From assembly GCA_034336665.1 (NCBI GenBank), contig JAPFBE010000003.1, forward strand, positions 65,329,352 through 65,393,351: a DNA stretch of 64,000 bases. The letters are read 5' to 3'. Of this stretch, positions 25,029-38,514 are shown one piece after another. Under the pieces are notes generated by a model. It ran no database searches, was not told where the DNA came from, and saw only the letters and a program-made list of their open reading frames with translations. The translations under genes and the position numbers were made by a program. Each line of letters begins with the position of its first letter. The first letter of the stretch is position 1. Origin of the DNA: Luscinia megarhynchos. Taxonomy: Eukaryota > Chordata > Aves > Passeriformes > Turdidae.

Positions 25029-27962
25029 CTGTATCAGAAAGAGGCAGTTAATAATGAAATCATACTAATGCACAGCTACTAAAGCCACAAATAAAGAGAG
25101 GCTGGAATTAAAAAGATAAACCAACTATTATCAATCTTTTATTACGAAGGGTTGTTCCCTGTGGCGAACAACCTAATTTCAAATATTGTAGCATCAATTG
25201 TTTTAGAGGTCCATATGACAGGCTGCTAGGATTTGTTTTCTAATAATTGATCAACATACAGAGAAAATTACAATAGTACATTCAAGTACAAAATAAACCC
25301 CCCTATGGCCCTCTAGGAATATGACACTTCCTTGTAATTGTAGTCAGAACTCCTACTGCTAATACATGAGAACACATGCTGAAATGCTGCCTTCTTTCAG
25401 GGCAGTGCCAATAGAGCTAAACACCTCTAGAAGAAAAAAAGAAAAAGAAACAAATATAGATTTTTCTAATTTCCAGGTGTTGCATAGTTTCCCTCTCTGA
25501 CCACAGGCTACAATGATTTGGTTTGACCTTAAACCCTCTTCTGCCTTATTCTATACTCACAGAAGTTATTTTCCATTCTTGCAAAACTATCCGTCCATTC
25601 TCTTGTTCTACAACTGTCCAAACCATATTATTTCAGATTAGAAGTTTTTGTTTGTTTTTTTTGGGTTTTTTTTTTTTTGTGGCTATTTGGCAAAGATTTC
25701 TTAAGTTTCTCAGGTGCTTCCAAAAAACTCTCTAGAATAAAGATCTGAGAAACCAGAAAACACGATTCAGCACAGAAGGACAATAGGAAAAAGTTCAAGG
25801 ATCTTTGAAGGTTATTCTCTCAGCCTCCTTGAGTCATAGGTACTTTATTGAATGGAAACAAGGATCTGACATCACTTTTTGAGCTGAACCAATACAACCT
25901 GCATTCTCATCTGGCTTAATTGCTGAGTTTTACCTTAAGGAAAACTTTTGTCAGTCTAGAGAATTAAATCAAATACAGTGAACTGTTACAGCAAGTGGTC
26001 TAGATTAACAAGGAAAAAGGGACTCAGGTGTAAGGACAAAGATCTGGAGCTCAGCTTTAAGAACAGCTGAGGGAAGAAGTATCCAGGATTTTTTCTTTCA
26101 TTAATCCTCCTTTGATTTACTTCTTTCCCCCCCCCTCCCCTTGGAATTTCTATTGTTTTAAGCAATTTTGACAGAATTTTAAAACTTCTGGCAAAAACCC
26201 TACACTAAAATTGATTCATAAAGTCATATCCAGGATATGGATACAGGGCAAAAGTCAAGTAAATAAGACCCCTTAGACTCCTGGTTAACCTAATGGCAAA
26301 ATATTATAAAAATTTTCAGTTACTTTATTCAAGTCCTGCTTAGCCCTGAAGGCTTTTCTGATTGTGTGTCATTACTGTCAGAATGTGTTACATCAACTAA
26401 TGTTGAGCAATTGCCATTTTCAATGGTTGAGGGACTTGTCTGAGCAACTGATGCCACTTTTTTCCTAGCTGATACTTAAATAATCCAAGACTACTTTCCT
26501 GTCTATTGGATTCCCTCTAGTAAGCACTAATTGTACAGGAGCTATTGTAGCTCTCAACAGACTCTGAGTTCTAATTATAGTTAAGTTCTAGGTTTGTTAG
26601 CCTCTAGTAATTTCCTTTTGTCTTTTTTCATTCTTCCCAGTTTACACTTTTCTGTTTCTGGCACTTCATTCTTGATTAGGTGTTTCCATTTTTTTTAATT
26701 GGAGGGGAGGGATAACTCCTGATTTCCTGGTAATTTTATCCACTTCTGCTCCAGATGCCAAACAGTCTGTAAACTTAATTATTAATTAATGAATTTATTT
26801 AGAAATCAGCACCCAGAACTCTTAACTCATTTGGTCTTCCTCCAACTATTTCACATTTCCACAGTTTTAAACCTGACAGACATCAAGTTTGCCTATTTTT
26901 GTACATCTCTGGTAGTATGTCATTAATGTCTCCAAGACAAAGTGATTGACAGATCTGCTTCACTCAATCCCTTGGCCCAAAACATCCTATTTAACTTAAA
27001 TTTAAAAAAAATAAGCTCTTGGGACTTATGGACCTTGTTATTTTAGAACTAAACTTTATCCTTAATAATCTTGATCATTATAAACCTTTTGTTCAAATGC
27101 AGTAAAAGTGCTACTGATTTTATCAGTGTGTTGGCTTTTCATCACTCAAGCAAAGTTTTTAGATCCTCCTACAGCTTCTATAGGAGCAGGTCCTTCTGCT
27201 AAGCATTTGTCATTTAAGGAATACATATCCCCCCACCACATAACCAATAATTCAGACCACATCCTCTAAGATCTCATCTGACTTTTCAGTCATTGTATTT
27301 CACCAATAACAAAAATATTTACATTACCAAGGAGAAACCATACTCTGCAAAAACTGAAAGGCTAACCTCTTCTTGTAAGTAGAAATGCTACCAGGAAGCC
27401 CAAAGAATGGAAATCAGAACCTTTGGAAGGCAGAGCTCTCCTACTTTAATTAACATGTAATATTAAAACTATCCCTTTCAAATCCCTTTTTGCCTCTAGA
27501 ATTTAGCAAAAGATAGTTAATTTCCCTAAGGCTTTTTTATCCACTATAGCAGTCAGAAAAACAGGAGAACCATATTATAAACAAAACATAACAAAAGCAT
27601 AGCAAGTTGATGAATCAAGAATATCTGAAATTCTATCACAGATTTAGCGGAAAGCAAAGCACAAGAAAATAATTTTGTCTGCTTCCCACAGCCAGAAAGA
27701 GCAATATTTGCTGCTTCATTGCATATAGTCTCTCAAACTTTCCAAAGTCAAAGGTACAGAAAGAGAGCATATGTATACAAAAATCCAGAAAGTCAATATC
27801 ATTCCATTTTATTAAGTAGATGAATAAGTAAGAATAAGAGACATTTTAAAAAGAAAATTTGGAAGAATCTTGAGAAAAAAAAAAAAAGAAGTAACACTTT
27901 TTTCTTTTTCAATTAACCTTACAATGCAAAGGGATGAGGAAGGAAAAGCAATAAAATCTTAC
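25029..27962 (-). other. NBEA: NBEA intron between exons 7 and 8
   Basis: 2934 bp. There is a T-rich run around 25648-25680 and a short C-run near 26126-26138. No mobile element was recognised. Confidence 0.9.
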
Positions 27963-28082
27963 ATCATTGGTGTTAACGTGCCAGGCCATGTCACCATAGG
28001 ACACCAGCTGACCATTCACGTAACAGCGTATTTCACTGTTTCTCCACCGGTTGTAGATGTGTACAATGCTTATCATGTACCA
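27963..28082 (-). CDS. NBEA: NBEA exon 7: ConA-like domain, third part
   Basis: 120 nt, exactly 40 codons, phase 0 at both ends, local residues 227-266. The acceptor AG is at 28083-28084; the donor GTAAGA begins at 27962. The exon encodes WYMISIVHIYNRWRNSEIR, then CYVNGQLVSYGDMAWHVN and ends TND. The Asn-Gly turn inside a strand-rich, aromatic peptide is typical of the central sheet of ConA/LamG folds. MISIVHI and QLVSYGDMAWHV are NBEA-type; LRBA has a different AWHV segment as I recall it. The symmetric phase means loss of the exon would not break the frame but would remove core strands of the domain. Confidence 0.97.
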
Positions 28083-28715
28083 CTGGAAAGACACAAGGCA
28101 ACAGGAGCACAGCTTGTGTTATAAAACAAAGTTAATGAATGGCATAAAAAAAAAAAAAGTGACAAAACTCAAACTTACACAAAAAAAAGAATCCTTCCAA
28201 ATGCACAAGATTAAAATTCAAGTCAGCGGGACTTCAAGTCCAGTCAATAGAACTGTGCCTAAATGCAATTATGTACCTACCTGCATTCCTTTATGGGATT
28301 AGAGGCAAAAATGCATACATAAAATTTAATTTCAACAGTGCAATTTAATTTCAATACTATTCTGTAAAAAAAACCACAGGAAATCCAGAGCTATGTGCTC
28401 TTACCTTAACAAATTCATATCATACAACCTATGTCTTTGCATCAGAGCTGCCTATCAGAAATTATTAAATAAATAGAAAAAAAATCCAAATTTTACAGCC
28501 CGGATTAAGATTCATCCTGATTGCTTTCTTAGATATTTTTCCTCTGTTCTTTACCATTTCACCAATTTTTGAGCAACTGCCATATCATTAAAAAAAATGC
28601 ACTAAATAATCAGAGAAGGCACCACAATTTAGTGCTGCCACATACTACTATGGTGGTCTTTCCCATAATTTGTTTAAACAGGAATCATTATGTCCATGAC
28701 AAATTCAAGAACTCT

Positions 28716-28855
28716 GGAGTCTTCTTGCTTGGAAACATTAAAAATATAACTTGACAAAATCCAGAGCAACTTGATCTAGGGGCCCCTTTTTCAAACAAGG
28801 GGTAAGACCAGACAAGTCTCAACACATCCCCTTCCAATCTAATTGACTCTGAAAA
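28716..28855 (+). mobile_element. CR1 LINE 3' fragment
   Basis: Diverged CR1 3' end: a GGAAACATTAAAAATATAAC version of the 'ggagatattcaaaa' segment, then GAGCAACTTGATCTAGGGGC and CATCCCCTTCCAATCTAATT. The terminal octamer repeats are eroded. It is antisense to NBEA. Confidence 0.8.
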
Positions 28856-30284
28856 TATTAGTTTGTCTTACAAATAGTATTTTGTATCTTAATAATTTGG
28901 AATAACAATTGACATTTTCATCATCATCATCCCTTTCTTGGTATCTTTTTAAATTATTATATTTTGGTTTCCGTGTTCGGATAAGTCCGTTTTTTCCAAA
29001 GTAGAGAACTACTGCAACCCTTGAGGCTTGTTGACTCTCTTCCTGAGCTGGGATAAATTCAGAGCCTACTAATATAAAATTCTGTCTCTCTGTTAGAGAA
29101 AATAAACACAGATGTTTTCTCATGTTGATTTTGAAATTAGAAAAAGATCAGAATTACGAACAAAACAGCATGCAGCAAAACACATTTTGACAATAGCATT
29201 ACAATAGTCATCAAATTGAGCTGTATTCTTTTATAAGTCTATAATAGCTATAGATATGAGAACATTTTTACACATCTTTTTCCAAGTATTAAAAATAAAT
29301 TTTGTTCATTTTTCCCTCCTTTAAACATGCAACTAACAGAAGGTAGGAGAATGCTGCTGATCATACAACAATACTTCAGAGTATCCCATTTCTTGTGTTT
29401 CCAAGCAAGCAGATTTATTGGACAAGAGTAGAATAAAGTAGTACTGCTCCAGCTTTGGCTTCTGAAGTCATGTACAGAAACTTTTTTCAAGGAACCATGA
29501 ACAAAGTAAGTGAGTCACTGTCAATCTCAGAAAAAAAAACCAAACACCAACCAAAAGAAAAAAAAACCTCAACCACAACCCAAACCAAAAAACCTAAGTC
29601 TTTTGTCTGATTTTTTTTTCAAAAGGCTTTAAAACCATTTCTGAAAACATACCAATTTGGATTCAAACTTAAACTTCTAGAAGACCTTTATTTTATTTGC
29701 AGTGGTCTGTACATTGCCATTTATCTATACTCAGGTATATTGTAAGGAGCTTTTTTAACAGTCTACTGGATTTTGTGATTAATGGTGTATTTGCTCATAG
29801 TCTTTTGTATTTCTGCATTTAGGTAATTTCTCTAGCACTAGCAAACACTTTTTTGTAAGGAAAGGCAGCACTTTATTACTACACAATGAAACAAAGCAAA
29901 TTGCATGATCTCACACAGAATTTTTCTTCAACTTTTAGTTGAAATAATCTTTTTGCTAATATTCAAAGTCAGCAATACAATTTTCTTAGACATTCATCCT
30001 GAAGTTTCCTTCCCCATATTATTTTTATTATTTTCTCAAAAATGCACAAAGGCCATGCTGTAACAAGACCTTCTTTAGGTAGTACTAGAATATCCTTCAC
30101 TATGCATTTTTTTTTATTGCTGAAACCTGTCAAGCTTAGTCACCAATTGCTAAGTCATTGAGTCACATTCCTACTCCACAGGACAGTACAATCAGAGATG
30201 AGGCATCACACACTAAGTATTTCCAGGATGTGGAACTTATTTCTGTCTCTGCTACAGTTAGTAAAGGTGTTCAGGATTAGAAAC

Positions 30285-30315
30285 ATACACACACACACCA
30301 AAAAAAAAAAAAAAA
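30285..30315. repeat. (CA)n microsatellite followed by poly-A
   Basis: About seven CA units run directly into an A run of about 16. It is simple sequence with no attached element that I can recognise. Confidence 0.9.
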
Positions 30316-32598
30316 GCTGTTTGCTCTTGACTACACTGCTTTCCTATTACAGTTTTACAAGAATTGATGCTGAGGCTGAAACTCAAGGGAGCAAAAACAC
30401 TGGGGATTACTTACAAAAATACCAATTTGGAGTCCCAAAAAAGCAATATAGACCAATTAAACATTACACTGCCAAAGCTAGCTTAGCTCCGTTGATATGT
30501 CAGGCTATTATACTACATCCACATTTTCTGCTTGGGGATATGATAACAAAATATCTTCATATATTTTTATAAATGCTTGCTTTTACAATATCATAAAATG
30601 CACCAATTGACACCTAAATTAGCCACTCAGTATACCTTAAAGTTATAAATTAAGATTAGATATTATACTGCGAATGGTGTCATATGACGGAGCAAGATCT
30701 TCACATGAACAGGGCAACTCTGATCTGCACATAAAGCTTTTGACCAAACAACTTAAATTTATCACTTTACTGTGATTCACCAAAAATTTTCAAAATTCTC
30801 AAACCACATTATTCAGAAGTTTATTGAGGATAATGAGTCTGACAAAATCTATTGCTGAAATGCCTGTGTCTGTAAGTAGATGTCCAGGGAATGGTACATT
30901 CATGGCAAAACTCACACATCTTAAACTAGCATTAGAACAGTTAGCTGCTTTATAAATGAGTCCACAGTTTTGAATATATATCCACACATTCAAATCTTGT
31001 ACAATGAAACCAATTTCATATCTAAACAACATGAAGAAATTCAATTTGCATGTTAAACAGGATAAATTTTGACTTGTTAGGGCCAGGAATTATATTTGAT
31101 AGGTTTTATTTTCTCCATTATGCATTATGTACTTTAACACATGCATGTGAACACAAGTTAATGATAAAAAAATATATATGAAACAACTTGAAAATATATT
31201 CCAGACTATTTTTTAAAATACTTTCTAAATCTGACATATCATCCAAAGTGTATGAAGCATGAACTCTGGGATATGTAAAACTAACACAGGAGTTATATTT
31301 TTATGTACACTTCAGCAGATCAGCTGATTTTGATTTTAAACTGGCATTCATATAATGAGATACACAGGTACTACTATTTCAGAATTAGTTCTTTTGAGTA
31401 GCAACAGCAAAAGCTAAAATTTTCCAGAGTTAGCACAAAGAAAACTAGTCATTTGTATTAAAAATTACCAAAAGCATATCTTGCTAAAATATGAAAGACT
31501 ACTTCCTCATCAACAAGTAAAGATCAGCTAGATCCCAAAAGCTGATTAACAGTAACATAATACAAAAGTTAAAAATTACATTTGATCCTAGATTCAGATG
31601 TGCTACTTTAAATGAAAATTGGACTGTTATCAAAATACTTTTTCTGGCTATAAAATTAGAAAAACAGAATTTGTTCGCTCCAGTAGACTCAGCAGATGTG
31701 TGTTTACACGGCCTTATACAACCTAGGGTGATATGCTAGAGAAATACATTACTTTTTTTAACAAAACCACTAGTGACCACAAAACTACATGACAAAATTA
31801 GTGATTTTGAATCACAAATACATACCAAGAGAAATAGTGGAACATTAAGCTGATGTGTGAACAACAGCATTCCCTCCCTATGAGATTGGTTTCTCAAAAA
31901 AAATAAATTCAAGCACTGAAATTCAATACACAAATTCTAAGCTCATAAAAAAAAGAAATGGGTTTCATAGCAAAATACACACAAGACTGATATGAGTGAC
32001 AAACACATAATGCTTGCTGGACAGAAAAGTCAATGCCTTCAGTCAACTAACTGCAACACTGAAGGCCACAAAATCGTCGTTCCCCTAGGACTACTAGGCA
32101 TAGAGTAGAAATAAACACTAAAGTGATCTAGAGATGTAATCAAGATTTACTATGAAAAATGAGAACTCCTAAAACAGCACTGAAATGGAAGAAAGTTCAG
32201 AGCCTTATATCATAAAGCATCAGATAATGAAACTCTAGCATCGCCAGCAAAATTTAAGGCTTTGGACACAAAGTTACTAAGTGCAGAATTTTCAGAAACA
32301 GAATTGTGCTATTTAAGTAATTAAATGTAGCTATTTTATAAATATTCTAAATTCTTCTCTATCTGAAGCCAATTAGGCAGTAGTTTTGAAAAACAAGCTG
32401 AGTTTATAGAAGTGTTACACTATAAATGATTACATTTTTCTTGAATTGATTCTGATCTGTAACTTTGCATAAACAGCAGTTATTATAAACAAGGAATTAT
32501 GGTTACCACTACAGCACCAAAGGGATTTTAGCCCTCCTCCCAGAAGCACATTGTCACACCTCAGTGCTGTTCCTTACTGGAAACACCTCCTGGCTTAC

Positions 32599-32725
32599 CT
32601 TGCGTGGCTGGAAGTCGTACTTCACACAGTGCTGGAAACCTTTGCCTTTTGACTTCAGAGATGTAACTATTAAGCAGTTGCCAACAAAATGAGCAGAATA
32701 CCCAACACCTTTGCTAGTGCGGAAA
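32599..32725 (-). CDS. NBEA: NBEA exon 6: ConA-like domain, second part
   Basis: 127 nt: one base completing Cys184, then 42 codons, local residues 185-226, ending in phase 0 after Lys. The acceptor AG is at 32726-32727 behind a strong T-rich tract and the donor GTAAGC begins at 32598. The peptide includes [16 protein letters not shown], a basic [12 protein letters not shown] and the end YDFQPRK. Val in KGVGYS, Asn in FVGN and Tyr in VKYDF agree with NBEA; I recall Leu, Gly and Phe there in LRBA. It does not appear as an open reading frame of notable length because stops lie close on both sides. Confidence 0.96.
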
Positions 32726-35700
32726 CTGAAAAGAAAAAATTATTATAATGAGATAGGGAAAAGGAGAATTATTTTATGATAAAAAGGTCCAAATACTGCT
32801 TTAAACTGCCATGAAAAAGAAAATAAATTTGTAGCCAGATGGTGAATCTAATTCTCTTCCACCATTCTTTTTGAAGAACTACTCACCTTCCACATTTAAT
32901 TGATTCCAGGCTACATCTTAAAAATTAGCACTTCATTTTTTCCTAAAATCCAAGATAGCAAATACTATATCTGTCATGTTTCACCCTCAGTTTCTTAATT
33001 AACCATCATTTAAAATAACACATCTGATTAAAGCTGTGAAGAAATAACAATTACAGAACAATTGTGAGATGCCTTGCAATTTTGGGGGGTTCAGAGAACA
33101 ATGCAGACAAATTTGGATTCAAAACAATTACCATGCAAAATAATTATTTTTCAGGACAAGAAAAAAATTATGCTAATGATATATGAAGTTTTAATCATCT
33201 GAGTTGTGGATTTATTTTCACTTGTCAAATGGATAAAGGACTGCAATTTTAAGAAAGTAAATCCAACAAGGATTTCCAAGCTTTCTTGTGACTAATATCA
33301 TAAAGACAGGTAATGCAGAAAGCCCATACATTTCTCCACTTAAATTTAAAATCAAAAGCATTTTAAAGAGCAATTCTGGACTTCTTAAACACTTTTTTGT
33401 AAAAGTAACTGGTGAAAGTTCATGAATGACATTCACTGAACAATTTAAAAATGCAAGTCCATACCTACAGTTATGCTGCTTAATCACTTCTGAAAAGCTA
33501 AGCACAATGAAGAACAGTTTGCTATCAATAACACTGTATTCTGGATTTTTTTTTTTAATAAATAACCAATCAATGAAATACAAGGTGTAGATGGTGAATT
33601 TCATCTATGAATTCTGAAAGGAAGCTTTTCAAATGTAAGAAGTAAAACCTACTAATTTTGAGCATTTGTACAAAGTCCTATCACCCACTAATTAATACTT
33701 TCTCATTCTCTTAATGCAGATAACTTATAAAATAATTTTATTTTATTGCAATAAAAATGCTTTAAGTGGTTTCTTTATTGCAACATTATCTTCAAACACT
33801 TTTACAATTATTTTTTTTCTAGGAATACTAAGAAATTAAAGGGTCATGCAAACACTAGGTCCAAATTCCATCTTCCTTAATAGTGCTGAAATAATATCTT
33901 TTTAGTCTACCCTACTAAACACAATCTTGATTTTAATATGGAAAAACCTGCATATTTGTTGAACTTACTCCGTCTTCAGAAACTTTCAGTTAAATCAATA
34001 TGTGTGCATTATTTATGGAGAGAATCAAATTTTCCTCTTTGCTCACTGTCAAAAAATAGTTGATAAACCACGACCTTATGGAAAAAATTAACTCCTTACA
34101 AGATAGGTGTTGTGATTATAGCCTGAGGTGATCAGGGCTTAGACACTCATCTCCTATGAGGGCATTTGTAAGGGAGGTAAAAAAGACATTCAAATTATAG
34201 AAAGCCATTTTTGTTTCACTACATCAGAATACTTTAATTTTAAAAACTGAACTGATGTAATAACACCCATAGATGATTTTTCTGCACCCTTGTGCATCCT
34301 TGCACAAAAGTTCCAACTTCCAGTCGTGAAGTGTATATATCTTTTTTCCCCACATTCAGACTGTCTTTCTCATTCATTCATCTGCTTCTGTACATTGTAC
34401 ACAGTTCTCTCTCCCCTCAAGCTGCTGTGCTGAAAAGGAGCATTATTCCCTGCCACTGCCTTTTATAGGGGCTTCCACAGAACTCTCTTTGCAAAAAAAT
34501 GAAAAAAAGAAAAAGCACTTCTTTAATAAACATAAAATGTCCTCTCTAAATAAACCTAAGATATAACCTAAGAATGAAGAGAAAATTACATGCTGTCCAT
34601 TACCACTGACCTCAACAGTGAAAACACTTTATAACACTGCCATTCCCTTGCAGCTTTTGAAGACTATTTTTAACTTGGATCATGTCAAATGATCTGGCTT
34701 CCACAATTACTCCATAGGCAGCTAAACCCCCAATGAAAAGAGCAGTGAACAGCCTCATGGAAGAAAATCACTTATATACGTTACCCATATACACAACCTA
34801 CATGACCACAGCGCTGAATTTTGTGCAATAAAATGAAAGTTTAAAAAGTTAAAATACAGCCCTTACAATAAAAGCAACTGACTATGCTGTGAGACTTTGA
34901 TTTATCTCCTCAGGGCCTTATGCCATTCAAGGAATTTCTTCAGAAGGTAAGTGCAACTCTCACAATGCCAAATCTGTTTCTCAGCAATATAACTCATCTT
35001 TACAGTCCAAAATTACGTCATTTAACAGAATCCCATTCTGAAGGATATTAAAATAGTCCAGAGATTCACTGTTTTGACATACGATGTTGCATTATTTGAT
35101 TAAATATGACAAATGTAATAATTTCTTTTAAACTACCAATAGTCAACCATTGTAAATACCAACATTTTTTCTACCTGATAAAACATTATTACTGATGTGT
35201 AAAATGCATCCTACTACTTTGGCAAGAGCTAGAAAGCATTTTGAAATAAAAAAAAAAATCTCTCTTGAAGAAATGCCTACATCTTTAAATTTTTTCCCCC
35301 TTTTCTATCCCTTCCTGGTTACTGGGTTGATTTTAAATCTATTATGGTCAAATCAGACTGTTCCTGAAATTTTAAACACTGAGTTGTCCTCATGTTTGTG
35401 TGCTGAACTTCCTGGAGTTCAGCACAAAAACCTGAGAAAGCAATGAAATAATGAAAAAAACCGCTGATTTGCCTTGGGATAGAATGAATAATTTTATAAA
35501 TGTGTTTTAACCAAGATTTTACTTTTTTTTCCCCCCTCCAAATTAATTAGAATTTTAATACAACATTAGTTAAGAAACTGAGTACTCAAATATATTCTGT
35601 TTACCTCAACATAATACTATATAATATTAATCTTGACATGTTCTTTCTTGCCAAAGGTAACGTGGCCTAGGATCGGTCTCTAGGATATTGCAAAGAAATT

Positions 35701-36664
35701 CTCTTACCAATTACCTACATGTGCATAACTTGCCACATCCAAAGACAAAACGCATGAAGAAAACAAGAGCAGTATCATCAACAGCCATATGGTTTTATGA
35801 GCCTTAAATTACTTCCCATAGCAGCTGGAACACAGTTTTACTACAGTTTGTTCATATAATCTTTACAATTATGTTTCATTTCAGCCAGTTTCTCAGAGCA
35901 GCTACTGTATGCTACTACACTTCCATAGCAAGAGAGCATTCTTCCATCCACCAGTGGAACTGTTTAGGGATTCCAGTTTCTTCACACTAGGATTTTATGG
36001 GCAATTTAACATATGATCATAATACAGATATTGAGAAGACATTAATTCATTCTTGCCTGAAAGGTGTGGGGGAAATTAGCATTCTACTAACTTTGGAATT
36101 CCACTATAGGCTTTTACAACTGTTCTGCATTATCTCTGCTATCATTAGCCCTCAAGAAGGTCTGAAAATCCTAGACAGCTTGATTTTTGGATGGTTTTGT
36201 TTTTTTCCTTTCCTCCCTGTCTCTGTATCTGTAAAACTAAAATGCAGAATACACTTTCAAAATTTTTAGCCATTCTTCCATTTAATGCTTGTGAAAGCAC
36301 TTTGACTTTTTATGGACAAAAAACAACTAAGACATATCAGCCTCCATTCATTTTCTAATTCTTTCACAGAACCTGATACATAATCTGAAAGAAAGGACCT
36401 CTTTAAAATTAAAAAAGATAAAAGAACAGCAATAAAAAAACCCTGGAGAAATCAATCTTATCATCTGGATTGATCATATGTAATTCCAGGCATTACTTAA
36501 TAATTATGTCATTCATCCATTTTTTTTTAGCAGAAACAAGCAAAGTGATTTAGGGAACAGAGACTTCCCAGTTGAGCATGCATAAGGTGAGCCCTAAATG
36601 TCTAAATTTCTAGGGTCTTTATGACAAAGAATCTACACCAACAATCTGTTAAAGTATGATAAGG

Positions 36665-36688
36665 ATTATTATTATTATTATTATTATT
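36665..36688. repeat. (ATT)8 microsatellite
   Basis: Eight perfect ATT units followed by a short T run. Confidence 0.95.
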
Positions 36689-36783
36689 TTACTATGTCTT
36701 ATAATTGTGATAGTGGCCATAGTACTGTGTCTCTAAAAGGTTGAATTTTCCTATTTTGCAGTCTATCCACTGGATCTCAGATT

Positions 36784-36805
36784 AAAAAAAAAAAAAAAAA
36801 AAAAA
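36784..36805. repeat. Poly-A run of 22
   Basis: Longest homopolymer in the window. No retroposed body with target duplications was recognised next to it. Confidence 0.95.
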
Positions 36806-38231
36806 GTCATTTGTTAGCATCAGTGCTTGGCACCTCTGTATGGTGGTCTCAAACTGACTGACACAGTCAGTTTACTATCCTATAGTAAAATCCTGCATAC
36901 CTTTTCTCTGTAAACTTCCCAGGCAGCTCCAAGCAACATAGATTCCTTCTCTCCTTCCCTCTGCATGACTGGCTAACTCCTTCCTGCCCCTTACACCTAA
37001 CTCTTCTTCCTCACAGAACAGCCAGGAAATTCTCTTCTCTTTTTTTCTATCCTAACCCTTTATACCTTTTTATCTCACATGCATAACACCTGTGTGCCCT
37101 TTTACTCTTTTGTAATTGGTCAACGCACATCAGCCTCCCGTGCTGCTTCTCCTTCAATGCTGTTCATCTGTCTTACACAGCTGCACCCCATCAGGGATGA
37201 GGTTTGACCACAACTCCATTCCTAATCTTCCACAGTCTATTCTCCCACATTCATTCACCTATAAAATGTGTTTTCCAAGGAACAGGTCACACTCAATAGT
37301 GAACTGGTACTATTTCCAAATAGAATCAGTTTTTCCCATGGTTTCTTAAAAGAAATAGCAATTCTTAACTGCCAATAACATTACTGGAATGCTTTTGCCA
37401 AGGATCACACCACATTTATTATTGTCTCTGTTCAGGCTATCTTCAAAAAGATCAGATTAGCTCTTTCAGCTAGAGCAATAAAAATGGATTTTATGGTCAG
37501 TTGATACCTACAACAATCCTTAACATCCTGCTGTAATCCCTGCTTTCTAACATGTGACTACTCATTCTGTAAGCATGGCATCCATTGTGCACTGCTAGGT
37601 ATGTGACATTGGTTGGCTCACACTAAAATTTCTGCTATAGAAATCTGAATCTTACCCTTTGATTTTGACTGCTCTGCCTTGTTGTTATTTATTGTTCATG
37701 CAAATGTCAGACTTCTAATTTTCTTCCAGGATTGTCACATTCAGTTTATAATTGGTAAGACAGCTACAATACTGTTCCAATACACTAGTGTTAATAGACT
37801 GTCAGCAGCTGCCAAACATCATCCTCAGAGATAATTAAAATTATTTTTTTAGAAAAAAAACAAACTGGCTCACAGCTCTTGAAGCAGGGTTTAGCATGAC
37901 CCCTAATAACAGAACAGCAGAAAATTTTCCTCATGTCTGGCAAATGTGGAAGCATTTCTTTGCTTCCCTTCCCCAGTTTTAAAAATCAGTTTTCACATCA
38001 TGGTTGAGCTGATGTAACTGCTGTCTCACACCACAAAGGCACTGCACTCACTTAAAGCTTTGAGTTATTTATATGACATATTTTTCACCTAGTTAAACTA
38101 AAAAAGATATTACATGACCAAAAAGCAAATGGAAGAAATAACGTTTGCTTTGGTATCTTTCTCTTGGTGGTGATTGTGTGTGACACATGCCTGAAACCTG
38201 TGTAATGTTTAGATGGATATTTTTCCTATTT

Positions 38232-38270
38232 TGAATTACTAATTAGAATTTGAATTTACTAATTAGAATT
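38232..38270. repeat. Two-copy 19/20-bp tandem duplication
   Basis: The unit TGAATT(T)ACTAATTAGAATT occurs twice in a row, differing by a single T. Confidence 0.9.
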
Positions 38271-38337
38271 TAGAATTAAAATCTGTATAAAAATAATAAT
38301 AATAATTTGTATTGCTCCTGTCATGGCAAAATCTGCA

Positions 38338-38514
38338 GGGCTACATCTTAGGCCCTGTGTTTTACAACATTTTCATAAATGCCTTGGATGCTGGACTAGA
38401 AGGGATAAAAGTCTGCAGATGGAGAAAACTGGGGGGAAGCTGTTGAGAGACTGAAAAGTAAGAGGGCTGGGCAATCACCGTGCATATGAAGCTCAAGAAG
38501 GGCACATGCTGGAT
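38338..38514 (+). mobile_element. CR1 LINE, upstream part, interrupted by an LTR
   Basis: Matches the CR1 segment that begins 'taggccctgtg...' and continues with a CATTTTCATAAATGCCTTGG motif and CTCAAGAAGGGCACATGCTG. It ends in CTGGAT at 38509-38514, the left copy of the 6-bp target duplication. The sequence resumes in register at 39185 (the CR1 'tgctggattctgcac' context), so both parts are one element. It is antisense to NBEA and carries no open frame. Confidence 0.88.

Larger units (their letters stand above)
28083..32598 (-). other. NBEA: NBEA intron between exons 6 and 7
   Basis: 4516 bp. It contains a CR1 3' fragment (28716-28855), an A/C-rich strand-asymmetric tract (about 29530-29593) and a CA repeat joined to poly-A (30285-30315). 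Elsewhere it is AT-rich with no identifiable content. Confidence 0.9.

Noticed and set aside
30198..30572. 124-codon plus-strand reading frame
   Set aside because: Includes a translated CA repeat and poly-A (His-Thr and Lys runs) inside an intron; no family resemblance.
33218..33604. 128-codon minus-strand frame on the NBEA strand
   Set aside because: No acceptor/donor pair in a fitting phase is needed here: exons 5 and 6 already join without a gap. The peptide is unlike any BEACH-protein segment.
34640..34760. Possible very old CR1 fragment
   Set aside because: A few words resemble the complement of a CR1 segment (around CTCCATAGGCAGCTA), but the match is too weak to support.
36784..36805. 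Poly-A runs (also 47110-47127 and 61776-61793) as tails of processed pseudogenes
   Set aside because: No gene-like body or flanking target duplications could be identified next to any of them.
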